The notes under the pieces are model-generated. The model did not search any database and was not told the origin of the DNA. It was given only the letters and a program-made list of their open reading frames with translations. A DNA stretch of 47,808 bases, from assembly GCA_030148905.1 (NCBI GenBank), contig JASBSO010000075.1, positions 1 to 47,808 on the forward strand, read 5' to 3'. Of this stretch, positions 38,704 through 46,953 are shown one piece after another. Every line of letters starts with the position of its first letter. Positions within the stretch are counted from its first letter, which is position 1. The position numbers were made by a program, and so were the translations under genes. The stretch comes from Kordiimonadaceae bacterium (GTDB taxonomy: Bacteria; Pseudomonadota; Alphaproteobacteria; Sphingomonadales; Kordiimonadaceae).

Positions 38704-39216
38704 ATGGCACAGAAAAAACTACCGGAAATCTTGGAAGAGGCGCGCGCGGCCCTGCTTGGCCGCAAGGCCGGGCATCGGTGGTCCGACAGCGCCAGCGAGG
38801 CCTATTCTGCAACGCTCGAGGGATTGAAGGATTTTTCCGGCGATACGCTCGGCAAGACCGCAGACAGTTTTAATGAAACCCTGCCCTATATTCAGCGCGC
38901 CGGGTACCGGGTGCTGGAGATCGAGGTCGGCCTTGGGCTGTCGCCGAAGCTGACGGCGCATCTGGAACTTGTCGATGTGCTGGAGGCCGAGGAAAGACAA
39001 AGCCTGATGGCCGAGGTAGAGGGCAGAAAGCTGATCAAAACCATTCTGACTGCCCTGTTTCGCGCCGCCGATGCCCGCAAGCGACTGGAGTTTCGCCAGT
39101 TTCATTTTGCCATGCTGGAATTGGAGCTGAGCATTCTGCCGACCGTAACCTTGAAGTTTCGGCCCAATGGTCCGGATGCCTTGGCCCCGCCCCTGGCAGA
39201 GGACAGTACGCCCTGA
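38704..39216 (+). CDS. Conserved-looking cytoplasmic protein of unknown function
   Basis: This 170-residue protein is not recognised. It has no signal peptide or membrane helix. The first 60 residues are helical and charged; then 'GYRVLEIEVGLGLSPKLTAHL' and a long helix ('DARKRLEFRQFHFAMLELEL') end in a beta-like tail 'PTVTLKFRPNG'. GAGG lies 5 bases before the ATG; an upstream ATG at 38611 overlaps the kinase gene and is not used. Its stop overlaps the ATG of the next ABC ATPase by 1 base (TGATG), so it is part of that operon. A role as accessory protein of the ABC system or kinase is only a guess. Confidence 0.75.
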   Translation: MAQKKLPEILEEARAALLGRKAGHRWSDSASEAYSATLEGLKDFSGDTLGKTADSFNETLPYIQRAGYRVLEIEVGLGLSPKLTAHLELVDVLEAEERQSLMAEVEGRKLIKTILTALFRAADARKRLEFRQFHFAMLELELSILPTVTLKFRPNGPDALAPPLAEDSTP

Positions 39217-39881
39217 TGCTTGGCGTTGAGGGGCTGACCAAATCCTACACATCGCCCAGCCGCCGGGTTGCGGTGCTGCGCGGGGTGGAGTTTGCTGTTG
39301 CCGCCGGGGAAGCGGTGGCGCTGGTGGGCGAATCGGGTTGCGGCAAAACCACCTTGCTGCAAATCATCGCCGGGCTCGACAAGCCCGACGACGGCAAGGT
39401 TTGGCTCAATACCCAGGAGATCACCGCACTGGATGACCACGCCGCCGCCGACCTACGCCGTACCGCGCTTGGCCTTGTGTTTCAGCATTATAACCTGATC
39501 GCCAGCCTGACGGTTGCCGACAATGTGGCGTTTCAGGCGCGGCTTTCGGGCCGCGAGGACACGGCCTGGACCGCGTCCTTGATGCGCGCGCTGGGCCTAG
39601 ATGGGTTGGAAGGCCGGTATCCCGAACAGCTTTCGGGTGGCCAGCAGCAGCGCGTCGCCATCGGGCGCACGCTTGCCTACAGGCCGTCGTTGATTTTGGC
39701 GGACGAGCCAACGGGCAATCTGGACGAAGACACCAGCGACGCCGTGCTGGACCTGTGCCTGTCGCTTGTCCGGCAAACCGGCTGCGCCTTTGTGATGGTC
39801 ACGCACGCGCCGCGGCTTGCGGGGCGGCTCGACCGCCGCCTGCGGCTATCAGCAGGGCAGGTGCACAGCGATGCCGACTGA
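39216..39881 (+). CDS. ABC transporter ATP-binding protein (YbbA/AttE-like)
   Basis: This 221-residue ATPase has Walker A 'GESGCGKTTLL' (38-48), signature '[13 protein letters not shown]' and Walker B 'LILADEPTGNLD'. It belongs to the LolD/MacB/YbbA class. It overlaps the 3' end of the 170-residue protein gene and the 5' end of the large permease gene (11 bases). With the permease and lipocalin-like gene it forms an AttEFGH-like set. Confidence 0.93.
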   Translation: MLGVEGLTKSYTSPSRRVAVLRGVEFAVAAGEAVALVGESGCGKTTLLQIIAGLDKPDDGKVWLNTQEITALDDHAAADLRRTALGLVFQHYNLIASLTVADNVAFQARLSGREDTAWTASLMRALGLDGLEGRYPEQLSGGQQQRVAIGRTLAYRPSLILADEPTGNLDEDTSDAVLDLCLSLVRQTGCAFVMVTHAPRLAGRLDRRLRLSAGQVHSDAD

Positions 39882-42309
39882 CCCGATCCACATGCGGTGG
39901 GTGCTGCGCGCCCTTCTCAGCCATTGGGGGCGGCATAAACTGCAATTGGCCGCGCTGATGGTTGGCCTGGCGGCGGCGACGGCGCTGTGGAGCGGCGTGC
40001 AGGCGCTCAATGACCAGGCGCGGCAAAGCTACGACGCTGCGGCGCAGCGCGTTTCGGGGCTGTCGTTTCGCATGCTGGTGCCCACCGATCCGGATGCCCC
40101 CATCAGCGAAGGCGATTTTCGCACCTTGCGCGCCCTGGGCTGGCCGGTGTCACCGATCGTTGACCGGCGCATCCTTATTGACGGCACGTCTTACCGCCTC
40201 ATGGGGATCGAGCCGCTGACCCTGCCGCAGAACAGCGACATGCACTCTGTTGCCCCTGGTGCTGTTGACCTTCTGCCTTTTATCGAGCCGCCTTATCAGG
40301 CGGTGGTGTCGCCACAAACCGCGCGCAGGCTGAGCGGCAATACAGACCTGCCGCCCCGTGTCGAGAGCACCGCCCTCGCTGACCGTTTTATCATTATGGA
40401 CATCGGTGCGGCGCTGGCGATGCCCGATGCGACCGGGCTGACGGGTTTGGTGGTGGCCGCAGATTTCGACGCGAATACCGACAGGCTTCCCCCCAACCTG
40501 CGTGCGCGCATCCAATTGTTGGAACCTTTGCAAAGCGCCGATATCGGGGCCCTGACCGATAGTTTTCATCTTAACCTGACCGCCTTTGGCCTGCTGTCGT
40601 TTCTGGTGGGCTTGTTTATCGTCTACGGGGCCATTGGCCTCAGCTTTGAAGACCGCAAGCCGCTGTTTCGCACCCTGCGACTGTGCGGTGTGTCGGCGCG
40701 CCGGTTGTCGGCGGCGCTGATTATGGAATTGCTGGGTTTTGCCGTGTGCGCGGCGGTGGTGGGTATGCTGGGGGGTGCGCTGATGGCCAGCGTGCTTTTG
40801 CCCGATTTGTCGCTGAGTCTCAGCGGGCTGTACGGCGCCGACATTGGCGACAGCTTGCGGCTGCGCCCCTTATGGTGGGTGGCCGGCGCGGCGATCAGCA
40901 TCTTGGGCGCGCTGGGCGCGGCGGCCACGGCGCTGTGGCGCACCCACAGGATGCCGGTGACGCATTTGCACCAACCGCGCGCGCAGCATGGGGCCTATGC
41001 GCGCCAGTTCCGCTGGCAGGCGGCGGCCGCGAGCGGTATCGCCCTGATCGGCGTGGGCGGATTGACCCTGTGGCCGTCGCTTGCGGGCGGGTTTGCCGCG
41101 ATGGCGGCGCTGCTGGTGGCAAGCGCACTGGTTTTGCCGGCGCTTCTGTGGCCGCTTGTGGGCGGCTTGGCCCGGTTGGCTTCGGGCCCGATTGCGCGCT
41201 GGTTCTGGTCGGATGCGCGCAGCCAAATCGGTGCCATGTCGCTGGCGCTGATGGCGCTCTTGTTGGCGCTGGGGGCCAGCATCGGCGTCGGGGCCATGGT
41301 CAACAGTTTCCGCATCACCTTTGACGGCTTTCTGGACGAGCGCCTCGCCGCCGAGCTGTATTTCATTGCCGCAAGCGACCGCGACGGCGCGCGTTTGGCG
41401 GAAGCACTGCATGCACGCAGCGATGTGCGCGCGGTCTTACCCGACTGGCGGGCGCGCGCGCGCATAGGCGGTTGGCCTGTGGACGTGGTCGCCTTTGCTG
41501 ACCATGCCACCACGCGCGAGACCTGGACCCTGCTGGCCGCGCTTGCGACCCCGTGGGACCGGGTGCAAGCCGGGGCGGTGCTGGTCAACGAACAGCTTGC
41601 ACACCGGTTTTCGCTCGCGCCCGGTGACACCGTCACTCTGGAGACCGAAACCGGCTTGCAGTCTTATACAATAGCCGGTGTTTACGCCGATTACGGCAAC
41701 ACCACCGGACAGATTCGCGGCGATGTTGGCGTGCTGGCCGCGCGCTTTCCGCGCCTCAGCAAGGCGGGCTTTGCCGTGCGCACCGACACGCCTGCGGCTG
41801 TGATGGCCTTTTTGGAACAACAGGGCCTCGATCCGGCGCGGATGATCGACCAGCGCCAGTTGAAAGCCTTTTCAAAGTCGGTGTTCGAGCAAACCTTTGT
41901 GGTGACCACGGCGCTCAATGCGCTGACGCTTTTGGTGGCGGGCACCGCGCTGCTGACCAATTTACTGACCCTGTCGGCGCAGCGGCTGGTCAGCCTGGCG
42001 CCTCTGTGGGCAATGGGGTTGACCCGGCGGCATCTGGCGGTGCTGGACTTGGCGAAAACCGTGTGTTTGGCGCTGCTGACGGCGGTGTTGGCTATCCCAC
42101 TCGGTATCGGGGTGGCCTGGCTGTTGGTGGCGGTTATCAATGTTGAAGCCTTTGGCTGGCGGCTGCCGCTTGGGGTTTATCCTGCCGACTGGGTGCGGCT
42201 GGCGGCGATGGTGCTGATCACCACGCTGGTGGCCGGGCTGTGGCCAGCGTGGAAGCTGGGGCGCGTGACGCCCGCCCGCCTGGCCAAGGTATTTGCCGAT
42301 GCGCGCTAA
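39871..42309 (+). CDS. Large FtsX-type ABC permease (YbbP/AttFG-like)
   Basis: This 812-residue permease contains two FtsX-type membrane units. A helix near the N-terminus precedes a first extracytoplasmic domain. A helix cluster follows around 235-360 and a second around 390-450, then another periplasmic domain and a last helix set near 670-800 ('WPAWKLGRVTPARLAKVF' at the end). The size fits YbbP-type permeases and equals a fusion of AttF and AttG. The ATG at 39871 lies within the end of the ATPase gene; the frame opening at 39817 is too early. The last 11 bases overlap the lipocalin-like gene. Confidence 0.9.
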   Translation: MPTDPIHMRWVLRALLSHWGRHKLQLAALMVGLAAATALWSGVQALNDQARQSYDAAAQRVSGLSFRMLVPTDPDAPISEGDFRTLRALGWPVSPIVDRRILIDGTSYRLMGIEPLTLPQNSDMHSVAPGAVDLLPFIEPPYQAVVSPQTARRLSGNTDLPPRVESTALADRFIIMDIGAALAMPDATGLTGLVVAADFDANTDRLPPNLRARIQLLEPLQSADIGALTDSFHLNLTAFGLLSFLVGLFIVYGAIGLSFEDRKPLFRTLRLCGVSARRLSAALIMELLGFAVCAAVVGMLGGALMASVLLPDLSLSLSGLYGADIGDSLRLRPLWWVAGAAISILGALGAAATALWRTHRMPVTHLHQPRAQHGAYARQFRWQAAAASGIALIGVGGLTLWPSLAGGFAAMAALLVASALVLPALLWPLVGGLARLASGPIARWFWSDARSQIGAMSLALMALLLALGASIGVGAMVNSFRITFDGFLDERLAAELYFIAASDRDGARLAEALHARSDVRAVLPDWRARARIGGWPVDVVAFADHATTRETWTLLAALATPWDRVQAGAVLVNEQLAHRFSLAPGDTVTLETETGLQSYTIAGVYADYGNTTGQIRGDVGVLAARFPRLSKAGFAVRTDTPAAVMAFLEQQGLDPARMIDQRQLKAFSKSVFEQTFVVTTALNALTLLVAGTALLTNLLTLSAQRLVSLAPLWAMGLTRRHLAVLDLAKTVCLALLTAVLAIPLGIGVAWLLVAVINVEAFGWRLPLGVYPADWVRLAAMVLITTLVAGLWPAWKLGRVTPARLAKVFADAR

Positions 42310-43360
42310 CTGGCTTTTGATATGGCTCGCCCTGATCGCACCCGCTGCGGGCGCGCAAAGCTATGCGGGCTTGGGCGATGGGGCCGAGGGCTTTGCCCGT
42401 GTTGTGCGCGGGGTGCCCGTGCGCCTGCCCGCTGATTTTGGCCCGCATCCAGACTTTCAGCTCGAATGGTGGTATGTCACCGCCAATCTGGAGAGCCCCG
42501 ACTTTGGCCCCATGGGGGTGCAGTGGACGCTGTTTCGGCGCGCGGCCAAACCGGCCCCGTTGACAGGCGACTGGTCCAGCCCGCATTTCTGGATGGCGCA
42601 TGCGGCCATCACCCACAGTGCCGACCACCGGGTTGGGGAGACCCTGCTGCGCAGCCCGGCGGTGACGGTCAGTACCGCGCCTTTTGTGCTGGCGGCGGAC
42701 GGTTGGTCGCTGACCGCAAAAACCGGCGACCCGCTCGGTGTGTTGGAAGCCCGCTATACGGGCTCAGATTTCAGTTACCGGCTTGACCTGACCCCTTCGG
42801 CACAGCCGGTGGCGCACGGCGAGGATGGGTTCAGCCAGAAATCCACCAGCGGACAGGCGAGCTATTATTTCAGCCAGCCCTTTTACACGGTGACCGGTAC
42901 GGCTTCCATTGGGGGGGTGACCACAACGCTGGCTGGCAAGGCATGGCTCGACCGCGAATGGTCCAGCCAGCCTCTTGATCAAACCCAAAAAGGCTGTGAC
43001 TGGTTTTCGCTGCACTTACCCTCGGGGGCAAAGGTGATGCTGTTTCGTCTGCGCTCCGACAGCACCGCCCCCTATCTGTCCGGCAGCTGGATTGCCCCGT
43101 CGGGCGATGTCACCCCGCTTGCGCGCGGCGACATTCGTCTGACCCCGCTCAACATGCACAGCGTTGCGGGCCGCACGCTGCCGACCCAGTGGCGCGTAGA
43201 GGTGCCGCGGCGCGGCCTTGATGTGCGCGTCGCCGCTCTCAACCCCGACAGCTATATGACCACGCTTTTCCCGTATTGGGAGGGGCCAATCACTGTGATC
43301 GGACATCTTGGCGCGACACCGGTTGAGGATGTGGGCTATCTGGAAATGACCGGATATTGA
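42299..43360 (+). CDS. Secreted CrtC/AttH lipocalin-like protein
   Basis: This 353-residue protein has a clear signal peptide (residues 1-19, 'LLIWLALIAPAAGAQ'). It carries the family hallmark 'EWWY' (56-59), 'WTLFRRA', the central 'GKAWLDREWSSQPL' and a second beta-barrel in the C-terminal half with 'YWEGPITVIG'. This is the CrtC N-terminal lipocalin / AttH family, often encoded after an FtsX-type ABC transporter. Carotenoid hydratase activity is unlikely here, since no carotenoid genes are near; lipid binding in the periplasm is more plausible. AAGG lies 9 bases before the ATG, inside the permease gene. Confidence 0.87.
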   Translation: MRANWLLIWLALIAPAAGAQSYAGLGDGAEGFARVVRGVPVRLPADFGPHPDFQLEWWYVTANLESPDFGPMGVQWTLFRRAAKPAPLTGDWSSPHFWMAHAAITHSADHRVGETLLRSPAVTVSTAPFVLAADGWSLTAKTGDPLGVLEARYTGSDFSYRLDLTPSAQPVAHGEDGFSQKSTSGQASYYFSQPFYTVTGTASIGGVTTTLAGKAWLDREWSSQPLDQTQKGCDWFSLHLPSGAKVMLFRLRSDSTAPYLSGSWIAPSGDVTPLARGDIRLTPLNMHSVAGRTLPTQWRVEVPRRGLDVRVAALNPDSYMTTLFPYWEGPITVIGHLGATPVEDVGYLEMTGY

Positions 43361-43403
43361 GCGTCCAGTTAAGAACCGCTCGCAATAACCGTGAAAAAAC
43401 AAG

Positions 43404-43419
43404 GACATGTGACCATGTC
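43404..43419. repeat. Inverted repeat GACATG-N4-CATGTC upstream of hemA
   Basis: The 6-bp dyad (43404-43409 and 43414-43419) sits over the ribosome binding site and start codon of a possible 24-codon leader ORF, about 90 bases before the ALAS start. It could be an operator or an RNA hairpin hiding the leader's start. Confidence 0.4.
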
Positions 43420-43489
43420 GCAGTTGACCCGGCGGTTTGATCTGGTAGAGACTTGCCCAAATAGCGCGGGCGCAGACCCTGCGCTCTGA
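43415..43489 (+). CDS. Possible short leader ORF (24 residues) before hemA
   Basis: ATG at 43415 runs 24 codons to TGA at 43487-43489 and encodes '[14 protein letters not shown]' plus ten residues. AAGGA lies 9 bases upstream and overlaps an inverted repeat. It ends 16 bases before the hemA GTG. There is no run of a single amino acid that would make a classical attenuator. Its coding status is uncertain. Confidence 0.3.
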   Translation: MSQLTRRFDLVETCPNSAGADPAL

Positions 43490-43505
43490 CGTCGAGGATG
43501 ACACC

Positions 43506-44729
43506 GTGATTGACTATGATGAGTTTTTCGATACGGCGCTGTCGCGCCTGAAGGAAGAAGGCAACTACCGGGTTTTTGCCGAACTCGAACGTCAGCGCGG
43601 TCATTTTCCAAGCGCGCGCCGCTATGTCGGCGACCGCGTGCAGGATGTCACGGTCTGGTGCTCCAACGATTATCTCGGCATGGGCCAGCATCCCAAGGTG
43701 CTGGCGGCGATGCAGGACGCGGTGGAAACCTACGGCGCCGGTGCAGGCGGCACGCGCAACATTTCGGGCACCACCCACGCGCATGTTCTCTTAGAGCAGG
43801 AACTTGCCGACCTACACGGCAAAGAGGCCGCGCTGCTGTTCACCTCGGGCTATGTGTCGAACTGGGCCACGCTGACAACGCTGGCCAGCCGCTTGCCGAA
43901 CGCGGTGGTGTTTTCGGATGCTGGCAATCATGCCTCGATGATCGAGGGTATCCGCCATTCGGGCGCGGAAAAGCATATCTTCAAGCATAATGACGTGGCC
44001 GATTTGCGCGCCAAGCTGCAAGCCGTTGACCCGAGCCGCCCCAAGATCATCGCCTTTGAAAGTGTCTATTCGATGGACGGCGATATTGCCCCCATCGCGG
44101 CGTTTTGCGACCTGGCCGATGAATTTGGTGCGATGACCTATCTCGACGAAGTGCATGCGGTGGGTCTATACGGCCCACGCGGCGGCGGCATTGCCGAGCG
44201 CGACGGCCTGATGGACCGCCTGACCATCATCGAAGGCACGCTGGGCAAGGCGTACGGTACCGTGGGCGGTTATATTACCGGCTCGGCGGCATTGGTGGAT
44301 TTCATCCGCAGCTTTGCATCGGGCTTTATTTTCACAACGGCGCTGCCGCCGGCGATTGCCGCCGCCGCGCAGGCCAGCATCCAGCATCTGAAAACCAGCG
44401 AGGTTGAACGCGCCCGTCACCGGCAAATGGTGGCCAAGGTGCGCCGCCGCCTTGATGCCATGGGCATCCCGCACCTGAAGAATCACAGCCACATTGTGCC
44501 GGTGATGGTGGGCGACCCGAAAAAGTGCAAAATGATCAGCGACCGCCTGCTGGAAGACAACGGTATTTACGTGCAACCGATCAATTATCCCACCGTTGCC
44601 AAGGGGACCGAGCGGCTGCGCCTGACCCCATCGCCGCTGCACAGCGACGCCGATCTTGACCATCTGATCGACAGTTTGAGCGCGCTGTGGAGCCACTGCG
44701 CCCTTGCGAGGGGCTTCAACGCCGCGTAA
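43506..44729 (+). CDS. hemA: 5-aminolevulinate synthase
   Basis: This 407-residue PLP enzyme condenses glycine and succinyl-CoA to 5-aminolevulinate, the first step of heme synthesis in alphaproteobacteria (C4 pathway). '[17 protein letters not shown]' (77-93), Asp214 in 'YLDEVHAVG' and the PLP-binding Lys248 in 'EGTLGKAYG' are in the usual places; Lys248 is the numbering of the Rhodobacter enzyme. The start is GTG with GAGG 8 bases upstream. Upstream lies a possible leader ORF and a dyad. It is followed by a TonB-dependent receptor gene. Confidence 0.97.
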   Translation: MIDYDEFFDTALSRLKEEGNYRVFAELERQRGHFPSARRYVGDRVQDVTVWCSNDYLGMGQHPKVLAAMQDAVETYGAGAGGTRNISGTTHAHVLLEQELADLHGKEAALLFTSGYVSNWATLTTLASRLPNAVVFSDAGNHASMIEGIRHSGAEKHIFKHNDVADLRAKLQAVDPSRPKIIAFESVYSMDGDIAPIAAFCDLADEFGAMTYLDEVHAVGLYGPRGGGIAERDGLMDRLTIIEGTLGKAYGTVGGYITGSAALVDFIRSFASGFIFTTALPPAIAAAAQASIQHLKTSEVERARHRQMVAKVRRRLDAMGIPHLKNHSHIVPVMVGDPKKCKMISDRLLEDNGIYVQPINYPTVAKGTERLRLTPSPLHSDADLDHLIDSLSALWSHCALARGFNAA

Positions 44730-44741
44730 GTAGGTAAGGCG

Positions 44742-44755
44742 TGCACATATGTGCA
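44742..44755. repeat. Perfect 14-bp palindrome between hemA and the TonB receptor gene
   Basis: TGCACATATGTGCA is a perfect palindrome 13 bases after the hemA stop and 66 bases before the receptor start. A half-related CGTGCAC recurs at 44775-44781. There is no T-run, so it looks more like a regulator-binding site for the receptor gene than a terminator. Confidence 0.4.
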
Positions 44756-44820
44756 GGCTGGGAAAGGGACCATGCGTGCACTTCGTGCGGCCCGTCCGGT
44801 GACTGTTGTTTGAGTTCTGA

Positions 44821-46935
44821 TTGGTGGGTCGACTTCTCTTTCTGACGTGCGCATTGATCGCATTTTTTGCTGTATGCTGTGTTGCTGCGCCCTCTGTTGT
44901 TGCGCAGCAGGACGACAACGACGACCAGCAACGCATTCAGGTCGAAGATCAGGGCGACGGTGCCCAGCGGATCATTTTCGATCGCAGCTTTTTCGGCGAA
45001 TTTAATGTTCTGACCGCGCTCGATATCATCGACCGTATTCCGGGCGCGAGCATCAGCGGCACCGGCGGCAACCGCGGCCTGGGGACGCAGGGCAATGTGC
45101 TGGTCAACGGCCAGCGTGTCAGCGGCAAATCAAACGACGCGCGCAGCACGCTGGAGCGGATCCCAGCCGCAACGGTGGAGCGGATCGAACTGATCCGCGG
45201 CATCGTGCCGGGTATCGACGTGCGCGGCGGCGGGCAGTTGATCAATGTCGTACTGGCCGAGGATCGCAGCCGCATCTCCGGCACCTATCAGGCCAATATC
45301 CGCTTTCCGGCCACCGGCGACTTTCGCTTGGGCGGCGAGGCGACGGCCAATTTTGATTTTGATGATTTCAGTGCCCTGATCGGCCTTGAATTCGGCGTAT
45401 TTGAAGAACCGGGCGACGGCCCCGAACTGGTCACCGACGGTCTCGGTCAGTTGGTGGAAACGCGGCTGGAAGAGACCGGCTTTGACCGAAACCGCGGCAC
45501 CTTTACCGGCAATTTCAGCTGGAACTTCAGCGGGCGGCGCAGCCTGGATATCAACACCCGGCTGGAATTTATCGAGGATATCAGCTTTGAAGTGTCCGAT
45601 CGTTTCCTGTCCGACGGCGCGCTGTTGGAAAACCGCTTTTTCGATTCGGATGAAGACGAATGGTCGGGCGAAGTGGGTGTGGACTGGAAACAGCCGATTG
45701 GCGAGGCGCTCAGCTGGCAGTCCATTTTTGTTCAGCGCATGGCCCGCGAGGAAGAATTTACCGTCGACAGCATCGTCCCCGCTGGCGGGGTGACGACGCT
45801 GTCTGAACTGGCGGTGGTGCGCGATACCGGCGAGACGATATTGCGCAACACGCTCGACTGGCGCTTGGGCGGCGGGCATACGCTGCGTTTCGGGCTTGAG
45901 GGCGCGTATAACTTCCTCGACAGCGAATTGTCGATCGCCGCCGATGACGGTGACGGTCTTGGGTTGCAGGAAGTCGAGCTTGCCAATTCCAACACCCGGG
46001 TCGAGGAATGGCGCGGCGAGGCCTTTGTCACCCATACCTGGCAGATCGACCCCACCAGCACGCTCGACACGCTGGTGGCGGTGGAGGCCTCCAACATCAG
46101 CCAAAGCGGCGACACCGAGCTGAGCCGGACCTTTGTGTTTTTGAAACCCGAGATCACCTGGACCAAAAACCTGACCCCGCAAGACCAACTGCGCCTGCAG
46201 GTGCGGCGGCGCGTGGGTCAGCTTGATTTCGATGATTTTGTTTCCACCGTCGATCTGCGCGACGAAACCGAAGCCACCGGCAACCCCGATCTCAGCCCGC
46301 AGCAGCGTACGCGCCTGCAACTGACCTATGAACATCGCTGGCCCAATGATCTGGCACGGGTGCGCCTGCGGCCCTTTTATCTGTTTCTGGATGATGTGAT
46401 CGATCTGGTGCCGGTCAGCCTGACCGACGATGCGCCGGGCAATATCGGCTCGGGCGAGCGCTATGGCTTCGAGATCGAGGCCAATGCACGGCTGGATGGT
46501 TTGGGCCTCAAGGGCGGGTTTATCTCGGGCGAATTTGAGTGGGGCGACAGTTCGGTCACCGATCCGCTGACCGGCGAAAACCGCGAAATTTCAGGCCGCA
46601 GCAATGTGCGCTGGGAAATCGAATACCGCCAGGATTTGACCGATATCGGCGTGGCGTACGGCTTCAGTGTCGAAAACCGGTCCGAGCGGATCGACTTTGA
46701 AACCAACGAGGAAGACCGCACCTTTCAAACACCTTTTGCCCGCGTCTTTGTCGAATGGGCAACGCCGCTGGGCGTGACGCTGGAGGCCGGGGTGCGCAAT
46801 GTGTTCAACCAGCGCGAGCGGCGCGAACGCACGCTGTTTCAAATCAACCGGCTGGACGGGGCGATTAACGTGGTGGAAAACCGCGAACGGCGCTCTGGCC
46901 GCCTGGTGTTTGTCAATGTGCGCGGTACGTTTTAA
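44821..46935 (+). CDS. TonB-dependent outer-membrane receptor
   Basis: This is a 704-residue outer-membrane receptor. Residues 1-28 form a signal peptide ('LLFLTCALIAFFAVCCVAA'). The plug domain (about 55-165) has 'VLTALDIIDRIPGASISG', 'NVLVNGQRVSGKS' and 'VERIELIRG'. The rest alternates like a beta-barrel and ends in Phe ('VNVRGTF'), the usual outer-membrane signal. The start is TTG or the adjacent GTG (44824); an in-frame TGA just upstream excludes an earlier one. The ligand is unknown; the position next to hemA suggests but does not prove an iron or heme link. No clear TonB box was seen. Confidence 0.88.
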   Translation: MVGRLLFLTCALIAFFAVCCVAAPSVVAQQDDNDDQQRIQVEDQGDGAQRIIFDRSFFGEFNVLTALDIIDRIPGASISGTGGNRGLGTQGNVLVNGQRVSGKSNDARSTLERIPAATVERIELIRGIVPGIDVRGGGQLINVVLAEDRSRISGTYQANIRFPATGDFRLGGEATANFDFDDFSALIGLEFGVFEEPGDGPELVTDGLGQLVETRLEETGFDRNRGTFTGNFSWNFSGRRSLDINTRLEFIEDISFEVSDRFLSDGALLENRFFDSDEDEWSGEVGVDWKQPIGEALSWQSIFVQRMAREEEFTVDSIVPAGGVTTLSELAVVRDTGETILRNTLDWRLGGGHTLRFGLEGAYNFLDSELSIAADDGDGLGLQEVELANSNTRVEEWRGEAFVTHTWQIDPTSTLDTLVAVEASNISQSGDTELSRTFVFLKPEITWTKNLTPQDQLRLQVRRRVGQLDFDDFVSTVDLRDETEATGNPDLSPQQRTRLQLTYEHRWPNDLARVRLRPFYLFLDDVIDLVPVSLTDDAPGNIGSGERYGFEIEANARLDGLGLKGGFISGEFEWGDSSVTDPLTGENREISGRSNVRWEIEYRQDLTDIGVAYGFSVENRSERIDFETNEEDRTFQTPFARVFVEWATPLGVTLEAGVRNVFNQRERRERTLFQINRLDGAINVVENRERRSGRLVFVNVRGTF

Positions 46936-46953
46936 TACGAGCGCTTGGCTGCC

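Noticed and set aside
42299-43360. Carotenoid 1,2-hydratase (CrtC) function
   Set aside because: The fold matches the CrtC/AttH family, but no carotenoid genes are near and it is coupled to an ABC transporter, so a lipocalin-like role is the safer reading.
45130-46335. 401-codon minus-strand open frame inside the TonB receptor gene
   Set aside because: It is a shadow of the receptor coding strand and shows no family features.
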